This document shows, one piece after another, positions 22,441-33,943 of a DNA stretch of 64,000 nt. The notes beneath the pieces were generated by a model that saw only the letters and a list, made by a program, of their open reading frames with translations, was not told where the DNA came from and made no database searches. The DNA comes from Gloeophyllum trabeum ATCC 11539 (Eukaryota > Basidiomycota > Agaricomycetes > Gloeophyllales > Gloeophyllaceae): assembly GCF_000344685.1 (NCBI RefSeq), contig NW_006920416.1, positions 1,424,603-1,488,602 of the forward strand, written 5' to 3'. The number at the start of each line of letters is the position of its first letter. Position 1 is the stretch's first letter. The position numbers were made by a program, and so were the translations under genes.

Positions 22441-23051
22441 CTATCATTGAGGGGGTTCTGCAAAAAGTATTGAATTCAGCTTGTAGCACTCCGCACACTT
22501 GACGGATTCTTATCAGATTTTCCGCAAATTGTGTAACTTAGTACTAAATCTCCTGACCATTTTGTGCATTTTTATGCAGCCTGTAGAATGCAGGAGAGAG
22601 ATGCCGGGTCATGTAGGGGGTTCTGCAAAAAGGTGTCACGTGCGGTCACAGGGGGATCTCGCCGCAAACGATGTCACGCCTTTGTCACGATATGGGCCTG
22701 GGAGATGTGCAAAGTTGCCTCTCTATCTCGACATGCTCATTATTTCCTCTATCGGGATGGTGTATTGTACTGTAGATGACATATTCATGATACCCCAAGC
22801 CATTCCACTGCAGTCCGTTGAGAGCATCACGAGAGATCTAGTGGACACTGTTTCTTTCCCATGGCCTACAGGACCCATTTTCTCTCCTTCTCTTCAACCA
22901 CAGCAGATATTCCCATTCTGACTTGGCAGAGGGTCTATTCTAGTGTATATATACCTGCCTGAGCTTACCCAACATTTTTTGGTTGAGTCTGGAATGAGAT
23001 ATAAGGGGGTGAGGGGGTTCTGCAAAATTTGCAGAACCCCCTCAATGATAG
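22441..23051. repeat. TA-flanked MITE, 611 bp, with repeated terminal motif
   Basis: Perfect 24-bp inverted ends (22441-22464 and 23028-23051) begin CTATCATTGAGGGGG and are flanked by TA on both sides, as for Tc1/mariner-type insertions. The inner part of the end (AGGGGGTTCTGCAAAA) recurs at 22615-22630. It occurs again immediately inside the right end, making a 33-bp near-perfect palindrome at 23011-23043. No transposase frame is present. Confidence 0.7.
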
Positions 23052-23805
23052 TATAAACACTGAACATGAAGGCACTCGATCAGCTGATCCGGTGGTCCCC
23101 CCCGGGGGGGGGGGGGCAGTTAAAGTCGAGGGATTTCGCATCACTGTCAAAGTTACCATAATGACACGTACGGGCGGTAGCAGAGAAATATTCAACAGCA
23201 GCCGTTGACCGTCATAACCGCTAGGACACATGCATCACATTATCGATTCAAAGTAGCCGTCATCGACCCTGCACCAGCTCTCCAGCCATCTTCATCAGTG
23301 CAAAATTCCCGGGGACGATGCCAGCTCTAATGAACGCTCTCCATCATGGTGAGCGTTGCAGCAGGCATTCGTGAGTCTCAAGGAGCTATTTATGCATCGA
23401 CTCACTGATATGCACGATACGTATATCATTGTTCCCAAGTCAGCTCGAAACACTCCTCCTTACGCTTTAGAGACTCGATCAGGAGCCTCTCCCTAAGTCT
23501 CCTCGGGCCGTATTGCAGCAAATTGCAGCAAAGCTGAGTCCACCACGTTCAGGCAATATGTGACTGAGTTCCCGTCTTCCAGGCTGCCTTTGATTGATAG
23601 GTCGCAGAGCAGAAATACTACGCGGGGTCGGTGCGCGCAGCGGAAGGAAATGCAATGCTTTGAAATTCATTTGGATATGATTAGACCTGGTCCGTGCGTG
23701 CGAAAACACCGGATAATCCCGAAACCCCCTCTTTGTCGTCGTGCCACAGCTTGCGCGCAAACTGTCACGACCGTCACCTCCGTCACCGCGCTCGGCGCAT
23801 TTACA
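23052..23805. other. Intergenic
   Basis: A C/G homopolymer palindrome lies at about 23096-23116. The remainder holds no recognisable gene; it leads into the promoter of the next gene. Confidence 0.45.
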
Positions 23806-26528
23806 ATGGCCTCGACGTCGGACGCGTCGACGACGACAATTCCCCTGTACAAGGGGAAATTCACGAACCGATCGTGGCATCAGTTACCGCCGGAAATAAT
23901 CAGGTCTTATGTCTCCTGTTGAACGTTGAGTTCGCGGTGCTCAACGCTATTTCATAGGCTAATCGCCACACACTATTTGCTGGATGTCTCACCTTCGTCG
24001 TATTGTCCGCAGACATGGGAGATACCACAGTTTTGGCCGATGCGAATGATGTACACGGTCCTGCGCGACGCGCTTCAAGTCGAGAAACTGATGCAGATCT
24101 GTCCGAGTTGGCATACAGCCAGTGAGCTTCAAGTTCTGCCATTTGTTTCAACCCTAATCGCGTTCTGGCAGTCGAGACGCATTTATTCTGGCAGCACGCT
24201 TGTGCGGTGATCGACCCGCACGACCTGCTTCTCGCGCACTCCATCATCCAGCCGAACCCGAACAGTGCCGCCACAGCAACGGCGAACGCGCGCCCCGTGC
24301 GCCTGTCGCCGTTCCAGCACTTCAGAAACATCACCAGCTGCTCGTGTTATGTCTGCCGGATCAACCACCCATACCAGGACCACGGGCTCACGTCGTGGAA
24401 GCGCAACGTGCACACGTACTGGCTCGGGACGGTGCCGTCGTGTCGGGAGCACCGCAAAGCGACGTTCTGCGGGCTGTGTCTGCGCGAGGCGCCGCCGATG
24501 GAGCTCGAGGAGCAGTACAACGCGGTGAGCTGCGCGGAGAACGAGGACGAGGAGACGTGGCCCGGGATCGAGGCGACGTGTCGGAGCTGCCGTGCCGAGT
24601 GGCTCTGGCAGCGCGCGGCCGCCGGCAGCCCGCGCGACCAGGCGGCGATCGGCGGGCCCAAGTTCAACGCGCACGACTGGGAGACGCGCCAGTCGATTGA
24701 CGCGTTCATCGAGATGGGAGAGGGCACGATCTCCGAGGTGCTCGCGCTCGCGCAGGAGAAGCTCTGGCTCCGCAAGCACACGAAGCTCCCGGACATGCTC
24801 CAGCAGGCGATCGCCGCGTCCAGGTACGCGTCGCGCGAGGAGGGCTACTCGAGCACGGACGACCTCAGCGAAGACGAGGAGGAAGACCCCGAGCTGCTGT
24901 CTATCACCGAGGAGGCGGGTGGCGTGCGAGACCTAGCGATCAACGACTTCGCGCGGAATCGAATATTGGACGGCTACTGGTTCAGCCCGGCGGATCAGTG
25001 GTATGGCCACACGAACGGGGATCGCTCGCCCATCGTCCGAGCCATTCACCCATGTCCCTGGTCTCTAGATCAAGAAGATGGCGACGAAAACACTCTCCAC
25101 CCTCGCCCGGCCACTGTGCGTGCCGAGACGCCACCATCATTCCAGCTGTGCGAAGCCGTATATCGGGCGTACCAAAAGCAGATGCGTATCGTGTTACTAC
25201 CTGCGATGAATAACATCGTGCGAAAGATTGTCATCGAGTGCGCTGCCGACCGCGTGGATCCTGCTTTGAGAGCGAGTAGAATGGAGATGGAGGATGTGGC
25301 GGCAGCACTGCGGGACGAGAGCATGTGGTATAACGGGATCGATTGGTTAGAAAGAAGGGCGAACAAGAAAAGAGAAGAAAGAGACAGGCTGCGAAGGGAA
25401 GAGGAGGAGGATAGGGAGAGCTCGACCAGTTCGAAGAGCGACGACTCGCATGCGACAAGCCCGGTGCTGAGTACATCTACGCTCGGTACGACCCCTTCCC
25501 CGCCGCCTCTCGTGACGAAAAAGGATGATGAAGTAGAAGGACTGCGTCAGGTTCCCATACCGGTTTCGCCTGTGCTCGAGACTCCGAGATTGCTGCATCC
25601 GATTCCGTACATACCTGTGACTACCTCGCACATGCCGCCGTTTAGTCAAGAGGCGTTTAAGATGGTACGTCGCGTTGACTTCTTTATCACGTCATGCTTG
25701 GCTTAATCGGCAATCTAGGTATGGCGCGAAGCATGTCAGCCCCTATATCAATGCCGATGCAAGATCTGCGAGCGCGCGATGATCAAAGCTAACATCGAGG
25801 CTGGAAATCTCATTGCCAGCGAGTTGCAGGCACAGCAGGCCGCCCCGGAGTCGAACGTGCAGGCGGATGACCAGAACCCGGGTGAAATACGGATAGAGGA
25901 CGCGGAGGAAGAGGTGCATTTTGAGGAGGAGGAGGAGGAGGTTGAGGAGGAGGAGACCAGCACGACGACGACCGAAGATGCCAGGGTGTACACAGTCACT
26001 CCTCGGAAGCGATCGCGCGATCTGGAGGAAGACGCGGAAGGTGAATCAGATCGATCTCAGTCTGGGGAAGAGGATGATACTGAGCGGAGTCGGACGCCTC
26101 CCAAACGCGTCCGAAGAGAAGGGAACTATTCGGCGCTAATCGCAACCACCAGGGTGCGACTGTCGGCTTCGAAAAAGCGGAGTTCGGAGGAACTGGATGA
26201 TGGGCCCCCGCGTCGCTCTGCCTCGCGAGAGAGCGGGAAACGGCGACGGATGTCATTGGAGAAGGATGTCGATGAAAGCGAAGAGGATAGCGGGACCTCG
26301 CCGCCTACGAGTGTCTTGCCATCTGCTGAGGAGGAGTTTGACGACGATCTTGAAGTCACGGTCACCCCGAGTCGTGGCAGACGTGCAGCATCGCCTAGTC
26401 GCGTTCCGCGTGCGGGGCACAAAGTCCCCTCAATAGGCGATGCTCCTGAAGCAGCGCTGAATAGGACGGTCCCCAGCGTGGCCGGGTTAACTGTCGGTAA
26501 CGCTAAAGCTGGCCACATCTTGAAATAA
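23806..26528 (+). CDS. Conserved Cys-rich protein with F-box-like start, function unknown
   Basis: Exons 23806-23903, 23958-24121, 24172-25664 and 25719-26528 code for 854 aa. The N-terminus (WHQLPPEIIRLIATHYLL) resembles an F-box helix and is followed by a Trp-rich segment. The middle contains several clustered metal-ligand-like motifs: SCSCYVCR, CREHRKATFCGLC and ATCRSCRAEW. A second cluster, YQCRCKICERA, opens the last exon. The C-terminal 240 residues are acidic/Ser-rich with basic patches (TPRKRSRD, PPKRVRRE), suggesting a nuclear location. I recognise the layout as one seen in agaricomycete genomes but know no assigned function. It could be a substrate adaptor of an SCF-type ligase. The third exon is GC-rich and strongly codon-biased. 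Confidence 0.75.
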
Positions 26529-26819
26529 AGTGGTTTCTTATTACTCAAGGGACGCGCGACCCAATGTACTTTTAGCAGCTTTACAGTTTTTAACCCCCTT
26601 GTACCCCCACCCGAATCTTCGCCTTTTCGTCTCGGAGTCGTGTCCCTTTGCCCTTTGTGTTGTATAACCTGCTGTCTTGTTTTCTGTCACCAATAAAGTG
26701 CGTTTGAAGGCATCTCACATCGATCATGAACGGACCGCAGAACGTCTACTGTGGGAGGTTGTGGGCAGTGTTGGCATTGCAGCCGCTTGCAGATCGATAG
26801 ACCATCAATTTAGAAAACT

Positions 26820-27346
26820 ACTTCTTCCGTGAGATCTACGGTCCTGTGGCGGGGGAGCTACAGTCCATTACAGTCCCAGTTCCCACGCCTTTTGGGACCC
26901 CGGCCTCCCCATTCCCCGTCCATCCCGGCCTGCTGGAGGGCCAGATACACGCCTCCCGCGCTTCAAATATTGTATGTACATGCAAATATAATCTATGCTA
27001 TTGTTAGTGATATTTGAGGGTCAAAGAAGCGCATCAGGCGCTCGGGAACTCTACGAACGCGCGGGTGAGGTAACCAGATATCTACCCGAGGGACTGTAAA
27101 TGCCAAGGCTATGGACTGTGAATTTCGCCAGCGGAAATCGCGTCGTGACGCGATTTGGCGCGGGCGCGCGCCGAAATCGACCCCCTCCTCAGCTAGGTTC
27201 GGGTCGGCAAATTCACAGTCCCAACCGCGGCATCACAGTCCACTCGGCACCCAGATCTTTGGCTTGCCCCGAGCTTTAGCTGACCTACTTGCTTGCTCCT
27301 GGTCTTTATTCCTTACTTGTCTGTACTGTACTGTAACTGTACATGT
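26820..27346. mobile_element. Long inverted repeat, left arm
   Basis: About 527 bp whose reverse complement recurs at 28106-28635 almost without change. The arm carries at least six ACAGTCC/GGACTGT subterminal motifs (for example 26861, 26871, 27093, 27113, 27216, 27233). It probably forms one end of a DNA transposon or foldback element whose centre is the unsequenced gap. Confidence 0.65.
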
Positions 27347-28085
27347 NNNNNNNNNNNNNNNNNNNNNNNNNNNNNNNNNNNNNNNNNNNNNNNNNNNNNN
27401 NNNNNNNNNNNNNNNNNNNNNNNNNNNNNNNNNNNNNNNNNNNNNNNNNNNNNNNNNNNNNNNNNNNNNNNNNNNNNNNNNNNNNNNNNNNNNNNNNNNN
27501 NNNNNNNNNNNNNNNNNNNNNNNNNNNNNNNNNNNNNNNNNNNNNNNNNNNNNNNNNNNNNNNNNNNNNNNNNNNNNNNNNNNNNNNNNNNNNNNNNNNN
27601 NNNNNNNNNNNNNNNNNNNNNNNNNNNNNNNNNNNNNNNNNNNNNNNNNNNNNNNNNNNNNNNNNNNNNNNNNNNNNNNNNNNNNNNNNNNNNNNNNNNN
27701 NNNNNNNNNNNNNNNNNNNNNNNNNNNNNNNNNNNNNNNNNNNNNNNNNNNNNNNNNNNNNNNNNNNNNNNNNNNNNNNNNNNNNNNNNNNNNNNNNNNN
27801 NNNNNNNNNNNNNNNNNNNNNNNNNNNNNNNNNNNNNNNNNNNNNNNNNNNNNNNNNNNNNNNNNNNNNNNNNNNNNNNNNNNNNNNNNNNNNNNNNNNN
27901 NNNNNNNNNNNNNNNNNNNNNNNNNNNNNNNNNNNNNNNNNNNNNNNNNNNNNNNNNNNNNNNNNNNNNNNNNNNNNNNNNNNNNNNNNNNNNNNNNNNN
28001 NNNNNNNNNNNNNNNNNNNNNNNNNNNNNNNNNNNNNNNNNNNNNNNNNNNNNNNNNNNNNNNNNNNNNNNNNNNNNNNNNNNNN
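27347..28085. other. Assembly gap (739 N)
   Basis: Unknown bases. The gap sits exactly between the two arms of an inverted repeat, as expected when a hairpin-forming or repetitive centre defeats assembly. Confidence 0.99.
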
Positions 28086-28635
28086 AATAAAATTTCTTTG
28101 CCTATAGTACATGTACAGTTACAGTTCAGTACAGACAAGTAAGGAATAAAGACCAGGAGCAAGCAAGTAGGTCAGCTAAAGCTCGGGGCAAGCCAAAGAT
28201 CTGGGTGCCGAGTGGACTGTGATGCCGCGGTTGGGACTGTGAATTTGCCGACCCGAACCTAGCTGAGGAGGGGGTCGATTTCGGCGCGCGCCCGCGCCAA
28301 ATCGCGTCACGACGCGATTTCCGCTGGCGAAATTCACAGTCCATAGCCTTGGCATTTACAGTCCCTCGGGTAGATATCTGGTTACCTCACCCGCGCGTTC
28401 GTAGAGTTCCCGAGCGCCTGATGCGCTTCTTTGACCCTCAAATATCACTAACAATAGCATAGATTATATTTGCATGTACATACAATATTTGAAGCGCGGG
28501 AGGCGTGTATCTGGCCCTCCAGCAGGCCGGGATGGACGGGGAATGGGGAGGCCGGGGTCCCAAAAGGCGTGGGAACTGGGACTGTAATGGACTGTAGCTC
28601 CCCCGCCACAGGACCGTAGATCTCACGGAAGAAGT
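28086..28635. mobile_element. Long inverted repeat, right arm
   Basis: Reverse complement of the left arm, ending in the same CTCACGGAAGAAGT outer sequence. About 20 extra inner bases (AATAAAATTTCTTTGCCTAT) lie next to the gap. At least one mismatch is visible near the inner end (left GTACTGTACTG, right-arm complement GTACTGAACTG). Confidence 0.65.
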
Positions 28636-29398
28636 CAATGTCAATCCGGCTACGTGAAGTGCCGACTCACCCGAGTGAAGTAAAAGTAGTCATACCTTTA
28701 CTCTCGCATCTAGTAGCTATAGGCTGGTACTGCAGTGTGTCCTTGCTCTATCTTGTTACTGAGGCTGGTGATACATACACACATGAATGAGAGTGGTGGT
28801 TTGCGAGTACAGATATGCAGTAAGTATTAGGGGTGTAGCAACTAAGACTCAGGTCTATGCTTCTGAATCGGACGGGGATGGGGCATTGCATATGGGACAT
28901 CAAAGAATCAGACTGTATTGCACTTCAAGGGCTGCTAGTCCTAGGTCTACAATCCGCCGCCGCGGTGTCTCCAAGTTTCTACAATACATTCTGTTGCGCA
29001 GGTCCGACAGGATACTATCAGTCTCAACATCATGATCTTGCTACGTGAACTCGAAGTCACTCACGCATTGACACCTTGTCTGACCCCGTCAGACCCCAAT
29101 TGACCATTGACGATTGTTGGCAATTGGTCAAGGGGTCGGGGTTTGACCGTCCCATCACTGCCACTGGTTGTGGGTTCCTTTCCGTTCGCACGGTGCATTA
29201 CTTCCGAACAGTTCCTTATTTGACGGTCCGCAAGGCTATCCAAGTTAATCCCTTTCGCGGCCGAATCTCCAATAACGAGTCATATTCTAAGGGGTATATG
29301 GAGTGGCTGCACAGCCAAACAGGTGACTCTTCATGATTAGACGTGCTTTGAACATATATAAGCATGTCCGAAAGGTGCCCAGTAGACCAGCGACCAGG
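28636..29398. other. Intergenic, promoter side of DUF2828 gene
   Basis: No gene is recognised. Around 29090-29150 there is an imperfect inverted repeat built on CAATTGACCA/TGGTCAA. Confidence 0.45.
29355..29361 (+). promoter_or_regulatory. TATA box of DUF2828 gene
   Basis: TATATAA lies 38 bp before the chosen ATG at 29399. It falls inside the reading frame extended to the upstream ATG at 29333, which argues for the downstream start. Confidence 0.45.
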
Positions 29399-31737
29399 AT
29401 GATTTCCACTCCAGCTGTGGCCGGGACTTCGCAGATAGTGACGCTCCCTCTCGTTGAGGAGTTGTGCAATTCCAACTTCCTCGACGTGCTCCTCCCTGCT
29501 GCGGAGACCACGGATGTGTCTATGGCGCCCGCGGGCGAGGCATCGCGGAATCCCATGATGGACGCGCTGAAATCCACGGCTAACCAGACTCTGACGTGGA
29601 ACGGCTCGCCCGCATTCGAATCTACCGGTTCAGCGATGTTGGACGCCTTCCAGCACTTGAACAGGTACGCGTCATGGGATATCATCGACTCGTGTTTGTC
29701 GAAAGCCTGGGAGGAAGATCCTGCCCTCACCCTCAGGCTGATATGGAATACCAGAAGTATACATGACGGGAAAAGCGAGAAGGAGTTGTTCTACCAGTAA
29801 CGCTTCTCTGTATCCTTATAGAGACGGTTACTGATACTCTGGGTAGAGCCTATGCCTGGTTGTACAAGAACCACCCTAGAACAGCCATAACGAACCTGCC
29901 ACAGCTGGTGGCTCCAGTCTGCAAACGCAAGCAAAAAGATGGAAAGCGTCGGCACGGGGCGTCCCACGGCTATTGGAAGGACCTACTCAATATCCTTCTC
30001 CTTGCGACTTCGGACGAGCTGGGCGGCTTGTTCATACCCTCTAACGCAAAGGCTCTGCACTACCCCAAGCAAGCTCCTACGGTTTCGTACTGGACGAAAT
30101 ACAGGAAGCGGGAAGGTATCTTACTTGCCGGCGAATCTCCTGTGGAAGCTCCCGCTGCCAAAACCCCTGCTGAGAGAGCGGCGCGCGTCGCCGAGCACGT
30201 GAAGCTGAACGCCGAGCGGAAAGCGAAAGCGAAGGCTGAGCGTGCGAAGGCAGCTGCAGAGGCATACGGTCACTTGGAGCGAAAGCTTAAGGACAAGAAA
30301 TATCGAGCCTTGTACATCGCCGTCGCACGGCTGTTTGCAGACAAGCTCGCCGAGGACCTGCAAATACTTCAGAAATTGCGGGGCCTGCCGGACAATAAGG
30401 AGCATCGCAAGGAGCGGTCAGACCTCCTGTGGCAGCTGTCTCTCGCTGGGAAATGGGCGCCGACGCCAGGCCAGGCGCACGACCGGCGCACGAACATCGC
30501 GACGGCCGTGTGCTACCTGCTGCGCGAGTCGGGGCATATCCGCTCGTCCGTGCCCCCCCAGGGGCGATCCGGGTGGCAGGTACTGGAGACGCACATATTC
30601 CGGTCGTACTACCAGCGCTGGGTTCTGACGCCTCTCCGGGCGGCGCTGCGCGTCCCGGAGCCACTGATGTCGGCGAACCGGTGGACGGAGATCCAGTACA
30701 ACCGCGTCCCGTCGGTCTGCATGAACGTGAACATGGTGCATTTCGCGCGGCACGACAGGGACGGGTTCTTGCGGTACATGGTGAACGTCGAGTCGGGTAA
30801 GAAGACGATCAGCGGCGCAACTCTGATGCCGTACGAGGTGGTCAAGGGCGTCATGGACCTCGAGCAGGACTTGTGCTACGAGCCAGACGCCCGGGCGAAG
30901 AAGCCGTCGCTGCAAGACGTGAAAAAGGATATGGCGGAGATGAAGTTGCGGGTTCTCGAGGGGCAGTGGAAGTCCCTTGTAGCGCGGCTACGGGAGTCAG
31001 GGGCAGTGGAGAACTCGCTCGCAGTCTGCGACGTCTCTGGTTCGATGATGTGGGCCAATGCCAACCAGAAGAACGTGCAGCCTATATATCCCGCCATTGC
31101 TTTGTCTCTGATCCTGGCGCAACTCGGGAAGCCGCCGTTCAATAATGGGTTCATCACCTTCTCGGCGAATCCGAAATTCGTACAGGTGGATGTCGAGACG
31201 AACGGCTTGAGGAAGAGCGTCCAGCAGATGGTGAAGGCGGAGTGGGGGATGAATACGAACCTGCACGCCGTCTTCGTCGATCTGCTGTTGCCCCTTGCAA
31301 TCAAGAACGAGATCAGACAGGAGGACATGATCAAGCGCCTGTTCATATTCTCGGATATGCAGTTCGACAGCGCGGAGGGCACGTCGGTGGACCCAGCGGA
31401 CTGGCAGACGAACCATGACGCGATCGAGAAGGCGTATCATGCGGCAGGCTACGAGATGCCTGAGATCGTCTACTGGAACCTCTGCGACTGCTTTGCAAGC
31501 GTCCCGGTCGAGGCCGAGCGGACAGGCGTTGCCCTGATGTCAGGGTTCTCGTCAGCGATGCTGAAGACCTTCATGGGCGAGGATGACGAGTCCGAGCAGG
31601 AGGACTGGATAGCTGTGGACGAGAAAAGCGACGTGAAACCGGATGCGCAGGCTGGAAAGGAAGAATTCAATCCTATCAACATCATGAAAAAAATCCTAAG
31701 CAGAGCTAGCTATGATGGACTTGTGATCGTGGACTAA
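29399..31737 (+). CDS. DUF2828 protein with vWA-like MIDAS
   Basis: Exons 29399-29796 and 29847-31737 code for 762 aa. The N-terminal half shows the DUF2828 signature: NQTLTWNGSPAFESTGSAML, then DPALTLRLIWNTRSIHDGKS, then YAWLYKNHPRTAITNL and HGYWKDLLNI. A Lys/Ala-rich coiled coil lies near residues 240-300. The C-terminal half contains AVCDVSGSMMW, a DxSxS metal-ion-dependent adhesion site, followed by the GFITFSANPKF and IFSDMQFDSA strands of a von Willebrand A fold. The build resembles Ro60/TROVE proteins, which bind misfolded small RNAs, but no function is established. Large second exon, normal family length. The N-terminal 22 residues from the upstream ATG at 29333 are excluded because of the TATA box. 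Confidence 0.85.
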
Positions 31738-32240
31738 GTTTTGCATGCATTGGATATCTGTAAAATCTATACCCATCTGTATTATACCCGCACATCTCAT
31801 TCACTTCAATCAAGAGGCGCTTGAGACGAATATCTCTCTTCAAATTACCCGCGGTCCAACGTGAGATTTATGGTTGAGGATCGAAGTAAATCGTGACTAA
31901 GTCGAACATACATAGTCGCTTCCTATCCGTGGGAATCGTTCAAACTCCCACGAATACAACTCTTACCAGCACTGCCACTACGGACTTCATCTTCGATCGG
32001 TGGCATCCCCATGACCGTTCACATGCATCCACTCTATCGCACTTGCAGCTATTGGCCGGTAATACGCAGCTCCCATGATCTTGCGCGTATTCTGATTATC
32101 AGTCTTCCAATGCTTTAAATACGAGGGATTTGGGTAGTAGCGATGACAAGTCAGTCCTTGAATTAATCCTACAGCCCGTCCACCTTGTAAGGTATGGATT
32201 CCCTCTTCCCGTTGGAGTCTTTGCTCACGCCGGGACTTAG
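31738..32240. other. Intergenic
   Basis: This 500-bp stretch contains the second copy of the hairpin repeat (31868-31972) and the promoter of the monooxygenase gene. Nothing else is recognised. Confidence 0.5.
31868..31972. repeat. Divergent dispersed repeat with 25-nt hairpin, copy 2
   Basis: It aligns with 15069-15171. Shared blocks include GAAGT, AAGTC, TAG-CGCTT-CTAT, the hairpin (31928-31952) and CGAATACAA. The hairpin stem differs from copy 1 at three positions that still pair. Confidence 0.5.
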
Positions 32241-33548
32241 ATGACACAGCGCGCTCCGGAGACTGGCATCAGAGTTATTGTGGTTGGGGCTGGCTTTGCT
32301 GGACTCACCGCCGCGATAGAATGCCATCTCAAAGGACACTCTGTACTCGTTTTAGAGTCCTTCCCGGAGCTCAAGCCTTTGGGTGACGTGATCTCCTTTG
32401 GCCCGAACGCAGGGCGCATCATGGCGCGATGGGGAAATGGCTCGGTTTACGACAAACTGTACCCCATTTGCCATCGGAATAAGGAACTCATCTTCTACAA
32501 GTGGAACGGCGAGTTCATCACCTCACAGCCGGTGTATCCGATGAACAGAGAGGCTCCCTCCGTGAACGGACACCGCGGGGAGATCCACGAGATCGTATTC
32601 AACCACGCGAAAGAGCTCGGTATCGAGATCAGGCTCGGGTGTCGCGTGCTGGAGTACGTCGAGGAGAAGGACCGCGCGGGCGTCCGAGTCAACGGCGAGA
32701 CCCTCTGGGCGGACGTCGTGGTCGGTTCCGACGGCGTGCGGAGCAAGGCGCGGGAGCTTGTCCTTGGCTACGTCGACAAGCCCAAGTCCTCCGGCTACGC
32801 CATCTACCGTGCGTGGCTGGACTCGACCCCGCTGCTGCACGACCCCCTCACGAAGCACCTCGTCGTGAACGGGGACACGCACACCGGGTGGCTGGGCCCC
32901 GACGTCCACTTCCTGGCTGCGTCGGTGAAGGACGGAAAGTCCTTCTCGTGGGTGTGCACTCATAAAGACGAGGGGGATATCGAGGAGTCGTGGTCTTTCC
33001 CCGGGAAGATCGAGGACGCCCTGAAGGTGCTGGACGGGTGGGACCCGGTCTGCCGGCGGATTGTGGAGCTCACGCAGGACTGTGTCGACTGGAAGCTCGT
33101 CTACCGCGACCCTCTCCCGACCTGGGTATCGAAGGAGGCGCGGACGTGCCTCGCGGGTGATGCCGCGCACCCGTTCTTGCCCACATCAATCCAGGGGGCG
33201 TCGCAGGCAATGGAAGATGGAGTCGTCCTTGCGGCGTGTTTACAGCTCGCGGGCAAGCAGAACGTCCCGCTCGCCGTCCGCGCGTACGAGAAGATCCGGT
33301 ACGGGCGAGTGAGGAGGGCGCAGCTTCTCGGCGAGGAGACGAGGGACATGTGGCATAAAGCCGACTGGGACGAAGTCAAGAAGAACCCTGACATCATTAA
33401 GCTGAAGCGGGACGACTGGCTTTTCCTGTTCGACTGCGAGAAGAACACCTACGAGGTCTGGGATGAGACTGTGAAGGAGTTGACTGGCGCTCACGAAGGC
33501 GGCCATAATCTGCTACCTGCACAACCGACAGCTATGATCAGTGCGTAG
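32241..33548 (+). CDS. FAD-dependent monooxygenase (salicylate-hydroxylase-like)
   Basis: A single exon of 435 aa. The Rossmann GxGxxG is VVGAGFAG at residues 14-21 followed by the ADP-binding Glu in LVLES. The DG motif is GSDGVRSKAR. The FAD-ribityl GD motif is AGDAAHPFLPTSIQGASQ. This order defines group A flavin monooxygenases, which use NAD(P)H and oxygen to hydroxylate aromatic or related substrates. The substrate cannot be read from sequence. No targeting signal or C-terminal membrane segment is evident. Lack of introns contrasts with its intron-rich neighbours; basidiomycete paralogues often have several introns. Confidence 0.9.
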   Translation: MTQRAPETGIRVIVVGAGFAGLTAAIECHLKGHSVLVLESFPELKPLGDVISFGPNAGRIMARWGNGSVYDKLYPICHRNKELIFYKWNGEFITSQPVYPMNREAPSVNGHRGEIHEIVFNHAKELGIEIRLGCRVLEYVEEKDRAGVRVNGETLWADVVVGSDGVRSKARELVLGYVDKPKSSGYAIYRAWLDSTPLLHDPLTKHLVVNGDTHTGWLGPDVHFLAASVKDGKSFSWVCTHKDEGDIEESWSFPGKIEDALKVLDGWDPVCRRIVELTQDCVDWKLVYRDPLPTWVSKEARTCLAGDAAHPFLPTSIQGASQAMEDGVVLAACLQLAGKQNVPLAVRAYEKIRYGRVRRAQLLGEETRDMWHKADWDEVKKNPDIIKLKRDDWLFLFDCEKNTYEVWDETVKELTGAHEGGHNLLPAQPTAMISA

Positions 33549-33943
33549 GCGTACCACTTCCCTATCGTCGTACTCTGCTGTGCGGTTTATATGGTATTTC
33601 AATTTGGGTATAGATACCAATGGCATCCTTGTAGAATATGTATACATCCTCTCAATCATCAACGGTTTTCTGAACGACTCTTGACATATCAAATTGAGTT
33701 GCCCAAGTCGCAACCCTAACCTACTGCTCCCATCATTACAACGAAGTTGAGTACAATACTAACAAATACACCTAAATACTGTTCGTGCTACAATTTGGAT
33801 ACAGCCATGGTTAAAACCACTGATCACCCTGATGAAATATACAATTCTCTAAACTCCCGATGAAGTGTTACCTCGCTTCTTCACTGTAGCGAACGGCACA
33901 GGTGGAAGTCGGACACCCATGGCCAAAAACACCGTAGCTCCTC
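33549..33943. other. Intergenic between convergent genes
   Basis: About 395 bp of AT-rich 3' flank of the monooxygenase and Artemis-like genes. No feature is seen. Confidence 0.5.

Noticed and set aside
23096..23116. C-run followed by G-run palindrome
   Set aside because: Homopolymer tracts are prone to sequencing error and occur by slippage; not evidence of function alone.
27111..28344. Matching protein frames on both sides of the gap
   Set aside because: They are translations of the two arms of the inverted repeat and run into N; they do not represent separate genes.
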